Source: Kitasatospora sp. NA04385
GTDB taxonomy: Bacteria; Actinomycetota; Actinomycetes; Streptomycetales; Streptomycetaceae
Assembly: GCF_013364235.1 (NCBI RefSeq)
Contig: NZ_CP054919.1
Location: 2,716,328-2,780,327, forward strand
Reading direction: 5' to 3'
Length of the DNA stretch: 64,000 nucleotides
Below are positions 9,589 through 17,560 of this stretch, in pieces. Position 1 is the first letter of the stretch, and each line of letters opens with the position of its first letter. Under the pieces are notes generated by a model that worked only from the letters and a program-made list of their open reading frames with translations, was not told the origin of the DNA and ran no database searches. The translations under genes and the position numbers were made by a program.

Positions 9589-10755
9589 TCAGCTCCGTTT
9601 CGCGGACAGGGTCAGGCCGGCGGCGACGGCGAGCGCCACCAGGAGACCGGCGATCGGCACGGCGGCCTCCCCGGCCAGGGTCGCAGCCAGCACCGACAGC
9701 GCGGCCAGCGGCAGGATCGGCCGGGCGGCGCCGCGCTTGTGGTGGCGCGCGTGCAGCAGCCAGACGGTGAACAGGAACAGCGCGGTGGGGACGGTCACGG
9801 CGGCGCCCGCGGCCCGGGCCGAGACGTGCGCGGCGCCGACCGCGTGCTCGACGGCGACCTCCAGGCCGGCGCCGATCGCGGCGGCCGAGGCGAAGACCAC
9901 GTAGTGGCCGTAGCCCCAGGGCAGCGCCTGCCGGTTGTCGCGCAGGTGGTCGTGGCTGTCGTCGGCGAAGTAGATCCACCAGGCGCCGAAGCAGACCAGC
10001 AGCCCGCCGGCGGCGATCGGCAGCAGTTCGGCCACCGCCCGGTGCTCGTCCAGGGCGGTCTGGATGGCGACGGTGGCGGCGGCGACCGTCTCGCCGAGCA
10101 CGATGATGGTGAACAGGCCGTAGCGCTCCACGATGTGGTGCCGGTGCCAGGGCGTCGGCTCGTCCTTCTCGGCCCAGACCGGGACGGCGAGTTCGGCCAG
10201 CACCCCGACCGGGAACAGCGGGCCCTGCGCGCCGTGCGGGAGGAACAGCAGCACCACCCAGAACACCTGCACGACGGCGATCCCGGCGGCGTAGCGCAGC
10301 GCGCAGGTGCGGGCCGGTCCGCTCTCGCCGCGGGCGGCGCGCAGCCACTGGGTGACCATGGCCAGGCGCATCAGCACGTACCCGGCCACGCCGAGCGCCA
10401 GGTCCTGGTCCTCGAAGATCCGCGGGACGCCGGCCGCGAGCACCAGCACGCCGGTGATCTGCACCAGGGTGGTCAGCCGGTAGGGGACGTCGTCGACGTC
10501 GTACGCGGAGGCGAACCAGGTGAAGTTCATCCAGGCCCACCAGACCGCGAAGAAGGACATGGTGAACCCGGTGAGCGCGTGGGCGAGGTGGCCCTGGGCG
10601 AGGGCGTGGGCGAGTTCGCGGCCCGCCTGGGAGATCGCCACCACGAAGCACAGGTCGAAGAACAACTCGAGCGGGGTGGAGACCCGGTGGGACTCGTCCC
10701 GGTCGCGGGCCAGCATCCGACGGACCGGGCGGTAGGGGTCGGGGGCGGTGCTCAT
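9589..10755 (-). CDS. Low-temperature-requirement A (LtrA) family membrane protein
   Basis: A 388-aa integral membrane protein with about ten hydrophobic segments. The N-terminal STPLELFFDLCFVVAISQ and the later TIIVLGETVAAATVAIQ are hallmark LtrA-family stretches. The founding Listeria protein was linked to growth in the cold, and its biochemical activity is unknown. The ATG at 10755 is chosen because the preceding in-frame sequence is unlike coding DNA and the family begins shortly before the FFDL motif. The pentapeptide-repeat gene follows after 2 bp. Confidence 0.88.
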   Translation of the reverse strand: MSTAPDPYRPVRRMLARDRDESHRVSTPLELFFDLCFVVAISQAGRELAHALAQGHLAHALTGFTMSFFAVWWAWMNFTWFASAYDVDDVPYRLTTLVQITGVLVLAAGVPRIFEDQDLALGVAGYVLMRLAMVTQWLRAARGESGPARTCALRYAAGIAVVQVFWVVLLFLPHGAQGPLFPVGVLAELAVPVWAEKDEPTPWHRHHIVERYGLFTIIVLGETVAAATVAIQTALDEHRAVAELLPIAAGGLLVCFGAWWIYFADDSHDHLRDNRQALPWGYGHYVVFASAAAIGAGLEVAVEHAVGAAHVSARAAGAAVTVPTALFLFTVWLLHARHHKRGAARPILPLAALSVLAATLAGEAAVPIAGLLVALAVAAGLTLSAKRS

Positions 10756-11297
10756 CGCTCTGCCTTCGGCGCGGGCCGCGCGGCAGCGGGCGGGCGCGGC
10801 AGGGAAGTTGGACACCGGAGATCCTGGCAGCCCGGAACCGGCGGCGCACGCACCGGGCACGGCACGCCGATCGTCCCGGTTCCACCCGTTGTGATGAACC
10901 GTCAGGCAGAGTTGACGCCGCAGTGCGCGATCCGAGTGACAACTTGGCCCATTTCGGCGCGTGTTGCGTTGATTGTCCTGTCTGTCCGGATTCGACCGAT
11001 AGATTCCTCCGCGGATGGACGGACGACGAGGGCGCTTCGCGGGCAACGCGGAAGGTCAAGGACGAGGGTGGGACCCGGGGCGGCTCCCGGGGCCCGCAGG
11101 ACCCGAACTCCTCGTGATCACCGCGCTGCCCGACAGCGCACCCGGCGTCCGCCCGGCGCCCCGCACCACGGACGGTCCGGCCGGCGGGACGAACGTCCCG
11201 CCGGACCGGGCCCTTCCCCCCTGCCCCGCACCCGCCCCCCGGACGTAGCGTTCGAAGCAGGAGACCCCACCCGCCCGCGCCGAGGGGAGCCGCCGCC
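10756..11297. other. 542-bp intergenic region with an AT-richer core
   Basis: Spacer between the divergent LtrA-family and nirD genes. About 10880-11015 is clearly less GC-rich than its surroundings and includes TTGTCC ... CGATAG spaced about 18 bp on the plus strand (a possible promoter) and TGATGAACCGTCAG at 10892-10905. No convincing protein gene was found. The open frames here use codons such as ttg, aga and att that are foreign to the neighbouring genes. Confidence 0.5.
11174..11207 (+). terminator. Bulged hairpin in the spacer upstream of nirD
   Basis: The arms at 83-90/95-102 and 74-78/103-107 (add 11100) form an 8-bp plus 5-bp stem with a 4-nt bulge and a GAAC loop. It would fit the end of a short leader or small RNA starting near 11000, or simply local structure upstream of nirD. 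Confidence 0.35.
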
Positions 11298-11654
11298 ATG
11301 CACCGCACCGAACGGGCCCGCACCGTCGAACTGGGCACGCCGGACGGCCACTGGATCGCCGTCTGCGACGCCCTCGAACTGGAACCCGACTCCGGCACCG
11401 CCGTCCTGCTGCCCGGCGGCGACCAGGCCGCGGTCTTCCGCACCGCCGCCGGGGAACTCCTCGCCGTCGGCAACCGCGACCCCTTCGCCGACGCCTGGGC
11501 GATCGCCGACGGCATCACCGGCAGCGTGGACGGCACCCCCACCGTCTCCTCGCCCCTGCACAAGCGCCTCTTCGACCTGCGCACCGGCGCCTGCCTCGAC
11601 GACCCCTCCCGCACCCTCCCCACCTGGCCGGTCCGCCTGCACCCGGCCGCCTGA
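11298..11654 (+). CDS. nirD: NirD-family nitrite reductase small subunit, unlinked to nirB
   Basis: A 118-aa Rieske-like fold protein. The pattern VLLPGGDQAAVFRT, AVGNRDPFADA and SPLHKRLFDL is typical of the NirD family, which keeps the Rieske fold but lacks the CxH/CxxH cluster ligands. None are present here either; only two cysteines occur, neither in a Rieske motif. NirD is the accessory subunit of the NADH-dependent assimilatory nitrite reductase. No nirB, nitrate reductase or transporter is adjacent, so the partner must be elsewhere, or this is a free-standing paralogue. The ATG follows GAGGGGAGCCGCCGCC. Confidence 0.82.
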   Translation: MHRTERARTVELGTPDGHWIAVCDALELEPDSGTAVLLPGGDQAAVFRTAAGELLAVGNRDPFADAWAIADGITGSVDGTPTVSSPLHKRLFDLRTGACLDDPSRTLPTWPVRLHPAA

Positions 11655-11672
11655 CCCGGCCGGCCGCGCACC

Positions 11673-12302
11673 TCAGGACGGGCCGGCCGCCGCGGGGGAC
11701 GGGCCGCCGGACGCCGGCTCGGCGAGCACCGGCCGGATCATGGCGTCGATGACGTCGGGGCTCCGGCCGCCGAGCACCCGGGCGGCCACCCGGCCGTCCC
11801 GGTCGATCACCATGGTGGTCGGGATCGACTGCGGGTCGAGGTAGCCCTTGGGGAAGCGGAGGATCTGGGTGCCGTCCGGGTCGTAGATGCTGGGGAAGGT
11901 GACGCCCTTGTTCCGCTCGAAGGCGACGGCGTTGGCCGGGTCGCTGTCCCTGGTGTTGATCCCGAGGAACTGGACGCCCCGGTCCCGGTACTTCTCCCAC
12001 AGCTCCTGCAGCCCCGGCGCCTCGGCCCGGCAGGCGCTGCACCAGGAGCCCCAGAGGTTCAGGACGACCACCTTGCCCCGGTAGTCGGAGAGCTTCACCC
12101 CTCCCCCCGCCAGCAGGGTGCCCGAGACGTCCGGCGCCTGCTCCCGGTGCCCCGGGGCGGCGGTGGCCACCCCGCCCCCGCCCGCGGTCAGGCCGGTGCG
12201 GTCGGCGGCGGAACCGGACGGCGAGCAGCCGACCAGGACCAACGCGGCGGCGGTGGCGGCGGCGGCCGTCGGCAGGGCACGGAAGCGCTTCGTGGCGGAC
12301 AC
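11673..12302 (-). CDS. TlpA/ResA-like thiol-disulfide lipoprotein
   Basis: A 209-aa protein exported and lipid-anchored at Cys26 (lipobox LVGC) after an Ala-rich signal. The thioredoxin-like domain (about 60-195) carries the redox motif WCSAC (Cys88, Cys91) in the AhpC/TSA-Redoxin subclass, with the later cis-Pro region SIPTTMVIDRDG. It probably reduces extracytoplasmic disulfides, for example in apocytochrome c or copper-site assembly. No cytochrome biogenesis genes adjoin it. The start at GTG 12302 was chosen to give a normal signal peptide. Its ribosome site is poor, so the start is uncertain. Confidence 0.85.
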   Translation of the reverse strand: MSATKRFRALPTAAAATAAALVLVGCSPSGSAADRTGLTAGGGGVATAAPGHREQAPDVSGTLLAGGGVKLSDYRGKVVVLNLWGSWCSACRAEAPGLQELWEKYRDRGVQFLGINTRDSDPANAVAFERNKGVTFPSIYDPDGTQILRFPKGYLDPQSIPTTMVIDRDGRVAARVLGGRSPDVIDAMIRPVLAEPASGGPSPAAAGPS

Positions 12303-12334
12303 GGGAGGAGCTTCGCACGGGCTTACGGCGGGCC

Positions 12335-12382
12335 CCGGGGCGGGTTCCGGGGCGGATCCCGGGGCGGATCCCGGGGCGGGCC
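12335..12382. repeat. Four tandem 12-mers (ccggggcggatc type)
   Basis: Four head-to-tail units of ccggggcggNNN. The two central copies are identical (ccggggcggatc) and the outer two end in gtt and gcc. It sits in the 175-bp divergent spacer between the TlpA lipoprotein and the DUF4239 gene. Confidence 0.8.
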
Positions 12383-12477
12383 GGGCCGTGGCATTGGGAC
12401 TAGCCCCGGTCGCCCGGGGGCGGGGCCGCGCGGTGTGATGACCGTATGCGTACAGGCGTGCACCGGGAGCAGCGGGG

Positions 12478-13242
12478 GTGGTCGTGAACTGGATCGACGT
12501 GGTGGTCATGGCCGGCACGCTGGTGGGGACCGCGGCCGGGATGCTGCTGGTGCAGAAGTACGCGTCGGTGCCGGCCCGGGAGAACTGCAACGACGTGGCG
12601 GGGTTCATCTTCGCCGCGGTGGGGGCGTTCTACGCGGTGCTGGTGGCGTTCGTGGTGATCGTGGTGTGGGAGAACGCCTCGACGGCGAAGGTCACCACCT
12701 TCGAGGAGGCGGACGAGCTGGCGGGGGTGTACTGGATGTCCCGGCAGATGCCGCTGCCGGAGGGGGCGGCGCTGGAGGGGCTGACGCTCGCCTACGCGCA
12801 CGCCGTGGTGGACACCGAGTGGGGCGAGATGGCCGACCACCACAGCGATCCGGCGGCGACCGCGCTGATGTACCGGATCCGCGACGCCGCGCTGTCGTTC
12901 GACCCGCAGGGCGACCAGCAGGCGGCGATCTACCAGAACGTGATCCAGCACGTGGACGGCCTGGCCAGCAAGCGGCGGGCCCGGCTGAACCTGATCGCCG
13001 ACTGCGTGCCGCCGCTGCTGTGGGCGGCGCTGATCGCCGGGGCGGTCGTCACCGTGGCGTTCACCTTCCTGTTCGGGCTGTCCAACACCTGGGCGCACCT
13101 GGCGATGGTGCTCAGCCTGGCCGGGCTGATCGCGCTGTCGCTGATCGCGATCAAGGAGATGAACTACCCGTTCGACGGGGCGAACGCGGTGCGGCCCACC
13201 GCCTTCGAGGTGTTCCTGAACCGGCTGCCGCCGCCGCGCTGA
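12478..13242 (+). CDS. DUF4239 (bestrophin-like) membrane protein
   Basis: A 254-aa membrane protein with hydrophobic helices near residues 8-25, 40-64, 183-203 and 212-230 and a soluble helical middle (about 70-180). The layout, two helices then a charged region then two helices, with the stretch GFIFAAVGAFYAVLVAFVVI, matches the DUF4239 family. It is distantly related to bestrophin-like channels, and the function is not established. GTG codons at 12478 and 12484 are both possible starts; GGGAG at 12464-12468 favours the first. Confidence 0.8.
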   Translation: MVVNWIDVVVMAGTLVGTAAGMLLVQKYASVPARENCNDVAGFIFAAVGAFYAVLVAFVVIVVWENASTAKVTTFEEADELAGVYWMSRQMPLPEGAALEGLTLAYAHAVVDTEWGEMADHHSDPAATALMYRIRDAALSFDPQGDQQAAIYQNVIQHVDGLASKRRARLNLIADCVPPLLWAALIAGAVVTVAFTFLFGLSNTWAHLAMVLSLAGLIALSLIAIKEMNYPFDGANAVRPTAFEVFLNRLPPPR

Positions 13243-13290
13243 GCGACGCCGCGTGGTCGGGCGGTCACGATTTCGGCGGACGGGCCGGGC

Positions 13291-13315
13291 CGTGTAGTGT
13301 TCTCCGGGTCAGCAG
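13291..13315 (+). promoter_or_regulatory. Promoter core of the first tRNA-Lys gene
   Basis: cgtgTAGTGTtctcc lies immediately upstream of the tRNA, with TAGTGT as the -10 element and a TTTCGG-like -35 about 17-18 bp before it. The same 15-bp core precedes the second tRNA-Lys copy. Confidence 0.55.
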
Positions 13316-13389
13316 GCGCCGCTAGCTCAGTTGGTTAGAGCAGCTGACTCTTAATCAGCGGGTCCGGGGTTCGAGTCCCTGGCGGCGCA
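13316..13389 (+). tRNA. tRNA-Lys(CTT), copy 1
   Basis: A 74-nt cloverleaf. The acceptor arm gcgccgc pairs with gcggcgc. The anticodon loop ctcttaa gives CTT (reads AAG). The T-arm is cgggg-ttcgagt-ccctg, with discriminator A. CCA is not encoded. It is identical to the gene at 13522-13595. Confidence 0.97.
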
Positions 13390-13397
13390 CAGACGGT

Positions 13398-13425
13398 CGA
13401 GAGCCTCCCTCCGGGGAGGCTCTCG
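13398..13425 (+). terminator. Terminator of tRNA-Lys copy 1
   Basis: A 12-bp perfect inverted repeat with a TCCG loop, 9 bp after the tRNA and followed by gcgtttc. It separates the two tRNA copies into different transcripts. Confidence 0.8.
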
Positions 13426-13496
13426 GCGTTTCGGCGGCGTTCCGGAGCACCGTCCCGGGCCGCCCGGAGAAGCCGGTTTCACCGCAGGTCGGGGAG

Positions 13497-13521
13497 CGTG
13501 TAGTGTTCTCCCCGTCAGCAC
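13497..13521 (+). promoter_or_regulatory. Promoter core of the second tRNA-Lys gene
   Basis: The same cgtgTAGTGTtctcc core as upstream of copy 1, with a TTTCAC-like -35 region about 17-18 bp before the -10. The -10 to tRNA spacing is also the same. Confidence 0.55.
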
Positions 13522-13595
13522 GCGCCGCTAGCTCAGTTGGTTAGAGCAGCTGACTCTTAATCAGCGGGTCCGGGGTTCGAGTCCCTGGCGGCGCA
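13522..13595 (+). tRNA. tRNA-Lys(CTT), copy 2
   Basis: A 74-nt gene identical over its full length to copy 1 (anticodon CTT, discriminator A, no encoded CCA). The copies lie 132 bp apart, and their promoters are alike only around the -10, so this is a local duplication kept homogeneous. Confidence 0.97.
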
Positions 13596-13604
13596 CAGAC
13601 AGGT

Positions 13605-13636
13605 CGAAGGCCCCTCGCGAGAGCGAGGGGCCTTCG
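13605..13636 (+). terminator. Terminator of tRNA-Lys copy 2
   Basis: A 14-bp inverted repeat with a GAGA tetraloop, followed by tcgttttcc, 9 bp after the tRNA. Confidence 0.85.
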
Positions 13637-13689
13637 TCGTTTTCCGGCCGCGCCGCCATGTCCCCTGCGCGGCGCGCTCGTTGAGAAGG

Positions 13690-13795
13690 GGGAGGATGTG
13701 AAGCTAAGGGGTATTTAAAGATCGTCTTAGGAGAAATGGGACATAGGTCCCTAACATCTGACAAGTCGATCAGTCAGGCTGGCGAGGTTCACGCC
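13690..13795 (+). promoter_or_regulatory. AT-rich leader of the penicillin-binding protein gene
   Basis: An unusually AT-rich block (gtatttaaagatcgtcttag...) for this genome, including the dyad GGGAC-atag-GTCCC at 13738-13751. It probably contains the promoter and operator of the downstream penicillin-binding protein gene. Lying just past a tRNA, it could alternatively be the scar of a lost element, but no integrase or copy of the tRNA 3' end is seen. Confidence 0.4.
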
Positions 13796-13841
13796 GTCGC
13801 CCGAGCGAGCAGCCCGTCCGGGGCCTGCGGGAAGGTCTCCG

Positions 13842-16108
13842 TTGCCTCGAAAGCCCCGTGAACGGAAGAAGCGGACCGGCTGGCGCCGGCTGATACCCAC
13901 CTGGCGCATCACCCTGCTCGGCCTGGCCGCCTCGCTGCTGCTGGGGGTCGGGCTGTTCGCCCTGGGCATCGCCCTGGTGAAGGTGCCGGACGCGCACGCC
14001 GCCGCCACCGCGCAGTCCAACACCTGGCTGTACGCGGACGGCTCGGTGCTGGCCCGCACCGGCCAGACCAACCGGCAGAACGTCTCGCTGGACAAGGTCT
14101 CCGCCGAGGCGCAGCACGCCGCGCTGGCCGCCGAGGACCGCAACTTCTACTCGGAGGGCGCGGTCAACCTCAAGGGCATGGCCCGGGCCGCGTTCAACAC
14201 CGCCTCGGGCGGCTCCACCCAGGGCGGCTCGACCATCACCCAGCAGTACGTAAAGAACGCGTACCTGAACCAGAAGCAGACCGTCAGCCGCAAGGTGAAG
14301 GAGGTGTTCATCGCGATCAAGGTCGACGCGACCCTGAGCAAGGACGAGATCCTCTCCTCCTACCTGAACACCTCGTACTACGGCCGCGGCGCGTACGGCG
14401 TCCAGGCCGCCGCGCAGGCGTACTTCGGGGTGGACGCGAGCGAGCTGACCGCCGCGCAGGGCGCCTACCTGGCGACGCTGCTGAACGCGCCGAGCGCCTT
14501 CGACGTCTCCTCGGCGAGCGAGGCCGGCAAGCAGAAGGCGATGGCGCGCTGGAACTACGTGCTGGACGGCATGGTGGCGAAGAAGTGGCTGGGCGCCGAG
14601 GAGCGGCAGCAGACCGCCTTCCCCGAGGTGCTGGCGCCGAAGTCCGCGCCCGGCCTGTCCGGGCAGGCCGGGTACCTGGTGGCCGCGGCGACCTCGTACC
14701 TGACCGACCACGGCATCGTCTCGGACGCGCAGCTCGCCCAGGGCGGCTACACCATCACGCTGACCGTCGACCCGAAGAAGCAGCAGCAGCTCCAGGACGC
14801 GGTGCAGAGCCAGCTGACCGCCAACCTCAAGCCGGACAGCCGCAAGGCCGACGCCGCGGCCCAGGCCGGCGCGGCGTCGGTGGACCCGAGGAGCGGGCAG
14901 GTGCTGGCGCTGTACGGCGGCGCGGACGCCACCAAGCACTGGATCGACAACGCCACCCGCACCGACTACCCGGCCGGCTCCACCTTCAAGGCGATCGCGC
15001 TGGCCGCCGCCCTGGACTCCGGGGCGCGCACCCAGTCCGGCGAGCGGATCGGCGCCGACACCGTGTACGACGGCACCAACCGGCGGCCGGTGCGCGGCGC
15101 GAAGGGCGTCCCGTACGCGCCGCCGAACGAGGGCGAGCACTCGTACGGGCAGATCTCGCTCCAGCAGGCCACCGACTGGTCGGTGAACTCGGTGTTCGCG
15201 CAGCTCGCGCAGGACACCGGGCTGGAGAAGGTCCGCTCCACCGCGGTGGCGCTCGGCCTGCCCGCCGACACGCCGGACCTCAAGGCGCTCGCCTCGATCC
15301 CGCTGGGCACGGCCACCCCGAGCGTGCTGAACCTGGCCGGGGCGTACGCCACCCTGGACAACGACGGGCAGCAGATCACCCCGTGGCTGGTGAAGGGCCT
15401 GGAGCTGGGCGGCGAGCAGGTCGCGCTGCCCGAGCACAAGGCGACCCGGGCGATCTCGAAGGACGCCGCGCGGGCGACCACCGCGATCCTCCGGGGCGTC
15501 ATCGAGGACCAGGGCGGCACCGGCTACCGGGCCGCCGCGCTGAACCGCCCGGCGGCCGGCAAGACCGGCACCACGGATGACTCCAAGTCGGTCTGGTTCG
15601 CCGGCTACACCCCCGAGCTGGTCACCGTGGTCGGCCTGTTCGGGCAGGAGCCGGGCACCGGCAAGCAGGTCAGCCTGGACGGCGTCGGCGGCACCGGCAG
15701 CGCGGCGGGCGGCAAGTACCCGGCCCAGATCTGGACGGCCTACATGAAGTCGGCGCTGGCCGGGCAGTCGGTCAGCGACTTCGCCGGGCCGAGCCGGGCC
15801 CCGGCGGCGAGCACCCCGTCCGCGACGCCGAGCCCCTCCGTGACGCCCGACGACAGCCCGTCCCCGACCGGCAGCGCCAGCGCCTCGCCCTCCCCGTCGG
15901 CCGAGGACGTCCGGCCCTCGCGCACCCCCTCGGCCCGGCCCAGCGGCAGCGCGGGCACGGGCGACGGCGGCGAGGACGAGCGGCAGCCCTCGCGCACCCC
16001 TCGGCCCGGCCCAGCGGCGGGGCCGGCCGCAGCCCGTCCGGCAGCACCGCGCCGGGCCTCGGCGGGGCGGGCGGCCTGCTCGGCAACCAGGACCAACAGG
16101 AGGGTTGA
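13842..16108 (+). CDS. Class A penicillin-binding protein with a 3' frameshift
   Basis: A membrane-anchored peptidoglycan glycosyltransferase and DD-transpeptidase. There is a basic cytoplasmic N-terminus, one membrane helix (about 22-46), a GT51 domain with catalytic Glu98 in AAEDRNFYSEG, and a transpeptidase domain with Ser380/Lys383 (STFK), SVN at 447-449 and KTG at 574-576. A Ser/Pro/Thr-rich tail follows. TTG 13842 is the start (GGAAGG upstream). In the tail a C5 run in the first repeat (15925-15929) is C4 in the otherwise matching second repeat (15997-16000). Restoring one C yields a 755-aa protein ending LGNQDQQEG with stop at 16106-16108. As written, the frame stays open to 17183 and fuses to the exporter gene. 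The enzymatic domains are unaffected. It is probably a sequencing error or a recent mutation. Confidence 0.88.
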
Positions 16109-16148
16109 CGCCTTACGGCGGAGGGGTCCGGGCTGGCACAATGCGGCG

Positions 16149-17183
16149 ATGCGCAGCAGCCCGGACCCCTCCGTCGTTCCCGTCGACGCCCCGCCGCCAC
16201 CCGCCCCGAGCCCGACTGCGGGCCCGGCCCCCACCGGCCACGACACCGGCCGCGGGCCCGGCCCCGCACCGGCCGCGGCCGTCCTGCGGGCGGTCCCGCT
16301 CGGGCTGGCGCTGGCGCTGGTCTCGGCGGTCGCCTTCGGCGGGTCGGGGACGGCCGCGAAGCCGCTGATCGAGGCCGGGCTCTCCCCCGCGCACACGGTG
16401 TGGCTGCGGGTCGCCGGGGCCGCGCTGGTGCTGCTGCCGGTGGCCTGGCGGCACCGGGAGGCGGTGCTGCGGCGGCCCGGGCTGCTGCTCGGGTTCGGGC
16501 TGCTGGCGGTGGCGGGCGTGCAGGCCTGCTACTTCGCGGCGATCTCGCGCATCCCGGTGGGCGTCGCCCTGCTGATCGAGTACCTGGGCCCGCCGCTGCT
16601 GATCGCCTACGTCCGGCTGGTGCAGCGCCGACCGGTCTCCCGGCGGGCGACGGCCGGGGCGGGCGTCGCGGTGGCCGGCCTGGCCTGCGTGGTCGAGGTC
16701 TGGAACGGCCTGTCCTTCGACGCGCTGGGCGTGCTGTTCGCCCTGGGCGCGGCCTGCTGCCAGGTCGGGTACTTCGTGCTCGCCGACGCGGGCCGCCGGG
16801 GCGAGCGCCCGGTCGACCCGCTGGCGCTCTCCGCGTACGGCCTGCTGATCGGCGCCGTCCTGCTCACCGCCGCCACCCGCCCCTGGGAGGCCGACTGGTC
16901 GCTGCTCGGCCGCTCGGTGGCGATGGACGGCCACCGGCTGCCCGCACTCGTCCCGGCCCTGTGGATGGTGCTGGTCGCCACCGTCCTGGCCTACCTGACC
17001 GGCGTGGTCTCCGTGCAGCACCTGTCCCCACCGGTCGCCGGCGTGGTCGCCAACCTGGAGGCGGTGGTCGCCACCGTGCTCGCCTGGTTCCTCCTCGGCG
17101 AACACCTGGGCCCCCCGCAACTGGCCGGCGGCGCACTCGTCCTGGCGGGCGCGTTCGCGGCCCAGTCGGCGAGCCGGAGCTGA
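16149..17183 (+). CDS. EamA/RhtA-type drug-metabolite exporter
   Basis: A 344-aa inner-membrane transporter with about ten helices in two EamA repeats (about 55-180 and 190-335), after a Pro-rich cytoplasmic N-terminus of about 45 residues. The family exports amino acids such as threonine and homoserine, or other small metabolites. The substrate is not evident. The ATG at 16149 has no clear ribosome site and a CACAAT hexamer ends 7 bp before it, which would fit a leaderless transcript. Because of the one-base deletion upstream, its frame is continuous with the penicillin-binding protein frame. The bridging codons include TTA and arginine-rich noise, so the fusion is judged artificial. Confidence 0.85.
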   Translation: MRSSPDPSVVPVDAPPPPAPSPTAGPAPTGHDTGRGPGPAPAAAVLRAVPLGLALALVSAVAFGGSGTAAKPLIEAGLSPAHTVWLRVAGAALVLLPVAWRHREAVLRRPGLLLGFGLLAVAGVQACYFAAISRIPVGVALLIEYLGPPLLIAYVRLVQRRPVSRRATAGAGVAVAGLACVVEVWNGLSFDALGVLFALGAACCQVGYFVLADAGRRGERPVDPLALSAYGLLIGAVLLTAATRPWEADWSLLGRSVAMDGHRLPALVPALWMVLVATVLAYLTGVVSVQHLSPPVAGVVANLEAVVATVLAWFLLGEHLGPPQLAGGALVLAGAFAAQSASRS

Positions 17184-17217
17184 GCCGGACGGACCGGGCG
17201 CCGGGGTCGGTCGGGGC

Positions 17218-17517
17218 TCAGGACGGCAGGGTCTCGCGGTGGGCGGCGAGGGCGGGGGCCACGGTGGTGGCGATGAACTCGGTGATCCGGTAGTCGGCGA
17301 CGCCTCCCGGGACGAAGGGGTCGGTGGCGGCGACCGCTTCGACGGCGGCGCGGTCGGCGGCGACCGCGAGGATGACCCCGCCGTCGCGGGGGACCTTGCG
17401 GCCGGAGGCGAGGAAGGTGCCGGCCGCGTAGTGCTGCTCCAGCCAGGCCAGGTGGGCGGGCAGCAGCGCTTCGACGCGCTCCAGCGGGGCGGTGTAGGTC
17501 AGTTCGAGGATGAACAC
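17218..17517 (-). CDS. YciI-family protein
   Basis: A 99-aa dimeric alpha/beta-barrel (ferredoxin-like) protein. The family features HLAWLEQHYAAGTFLASG and DPFVPGGVADYRITEF are clear, including the conserved His-Asp type pair region near residues 23-30 and 67. YciI proteins are related to muconolactone isomerase-like folds and mostly have unknown substrates. GTG start at 17517. It is 43 bp upstream of signal peptidase in the same orientation but after it in sequence, so its transcript begins independently. Confidence 0.85.
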   Translation of the reverse strand: MFILELTYTAPLERVEALLPAHLAWLEQHYAAGTFLASGRKVPRDGGVILAVAADRAAVEAVAATDPFVPGGVADYRITEFIATTVAPALAAHRETLPS

Positions 17518-17560
17518 CGGCTCATCGTACGCCGGGCCGCACCGGGCCCGGCTCGGCGGC

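Noticed and set aside
10923..11117. 64-codon frame with a CCVDCPVCPD cysteine pattern
   Set aside because: Codon use (ttg, aga, att, agt) and low GC at third positions are unlike real genes here, and there is no ribosome site. It is treated as non-coding spacer.
11015..11248. 77-codon frame in the spacer before nirD
   Set aside because: Pro/Gly/Arg low-complexity translation, no ribosome site, no family resemblance.
13316..13595. tRNA-Lys pair as attachment sites of an integrated element
   Set aside because: Only 132 bp lie between the copies, with a terminator and promoter and no integrase or excisionase nearby. A simple tRNA duplication explains it.
13561..13764. Minus-strand frame ending inside tRNA-Lys copy 2
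   Set aside because: It reads the tRNA complement as protein, a common false gene; no integrase features.
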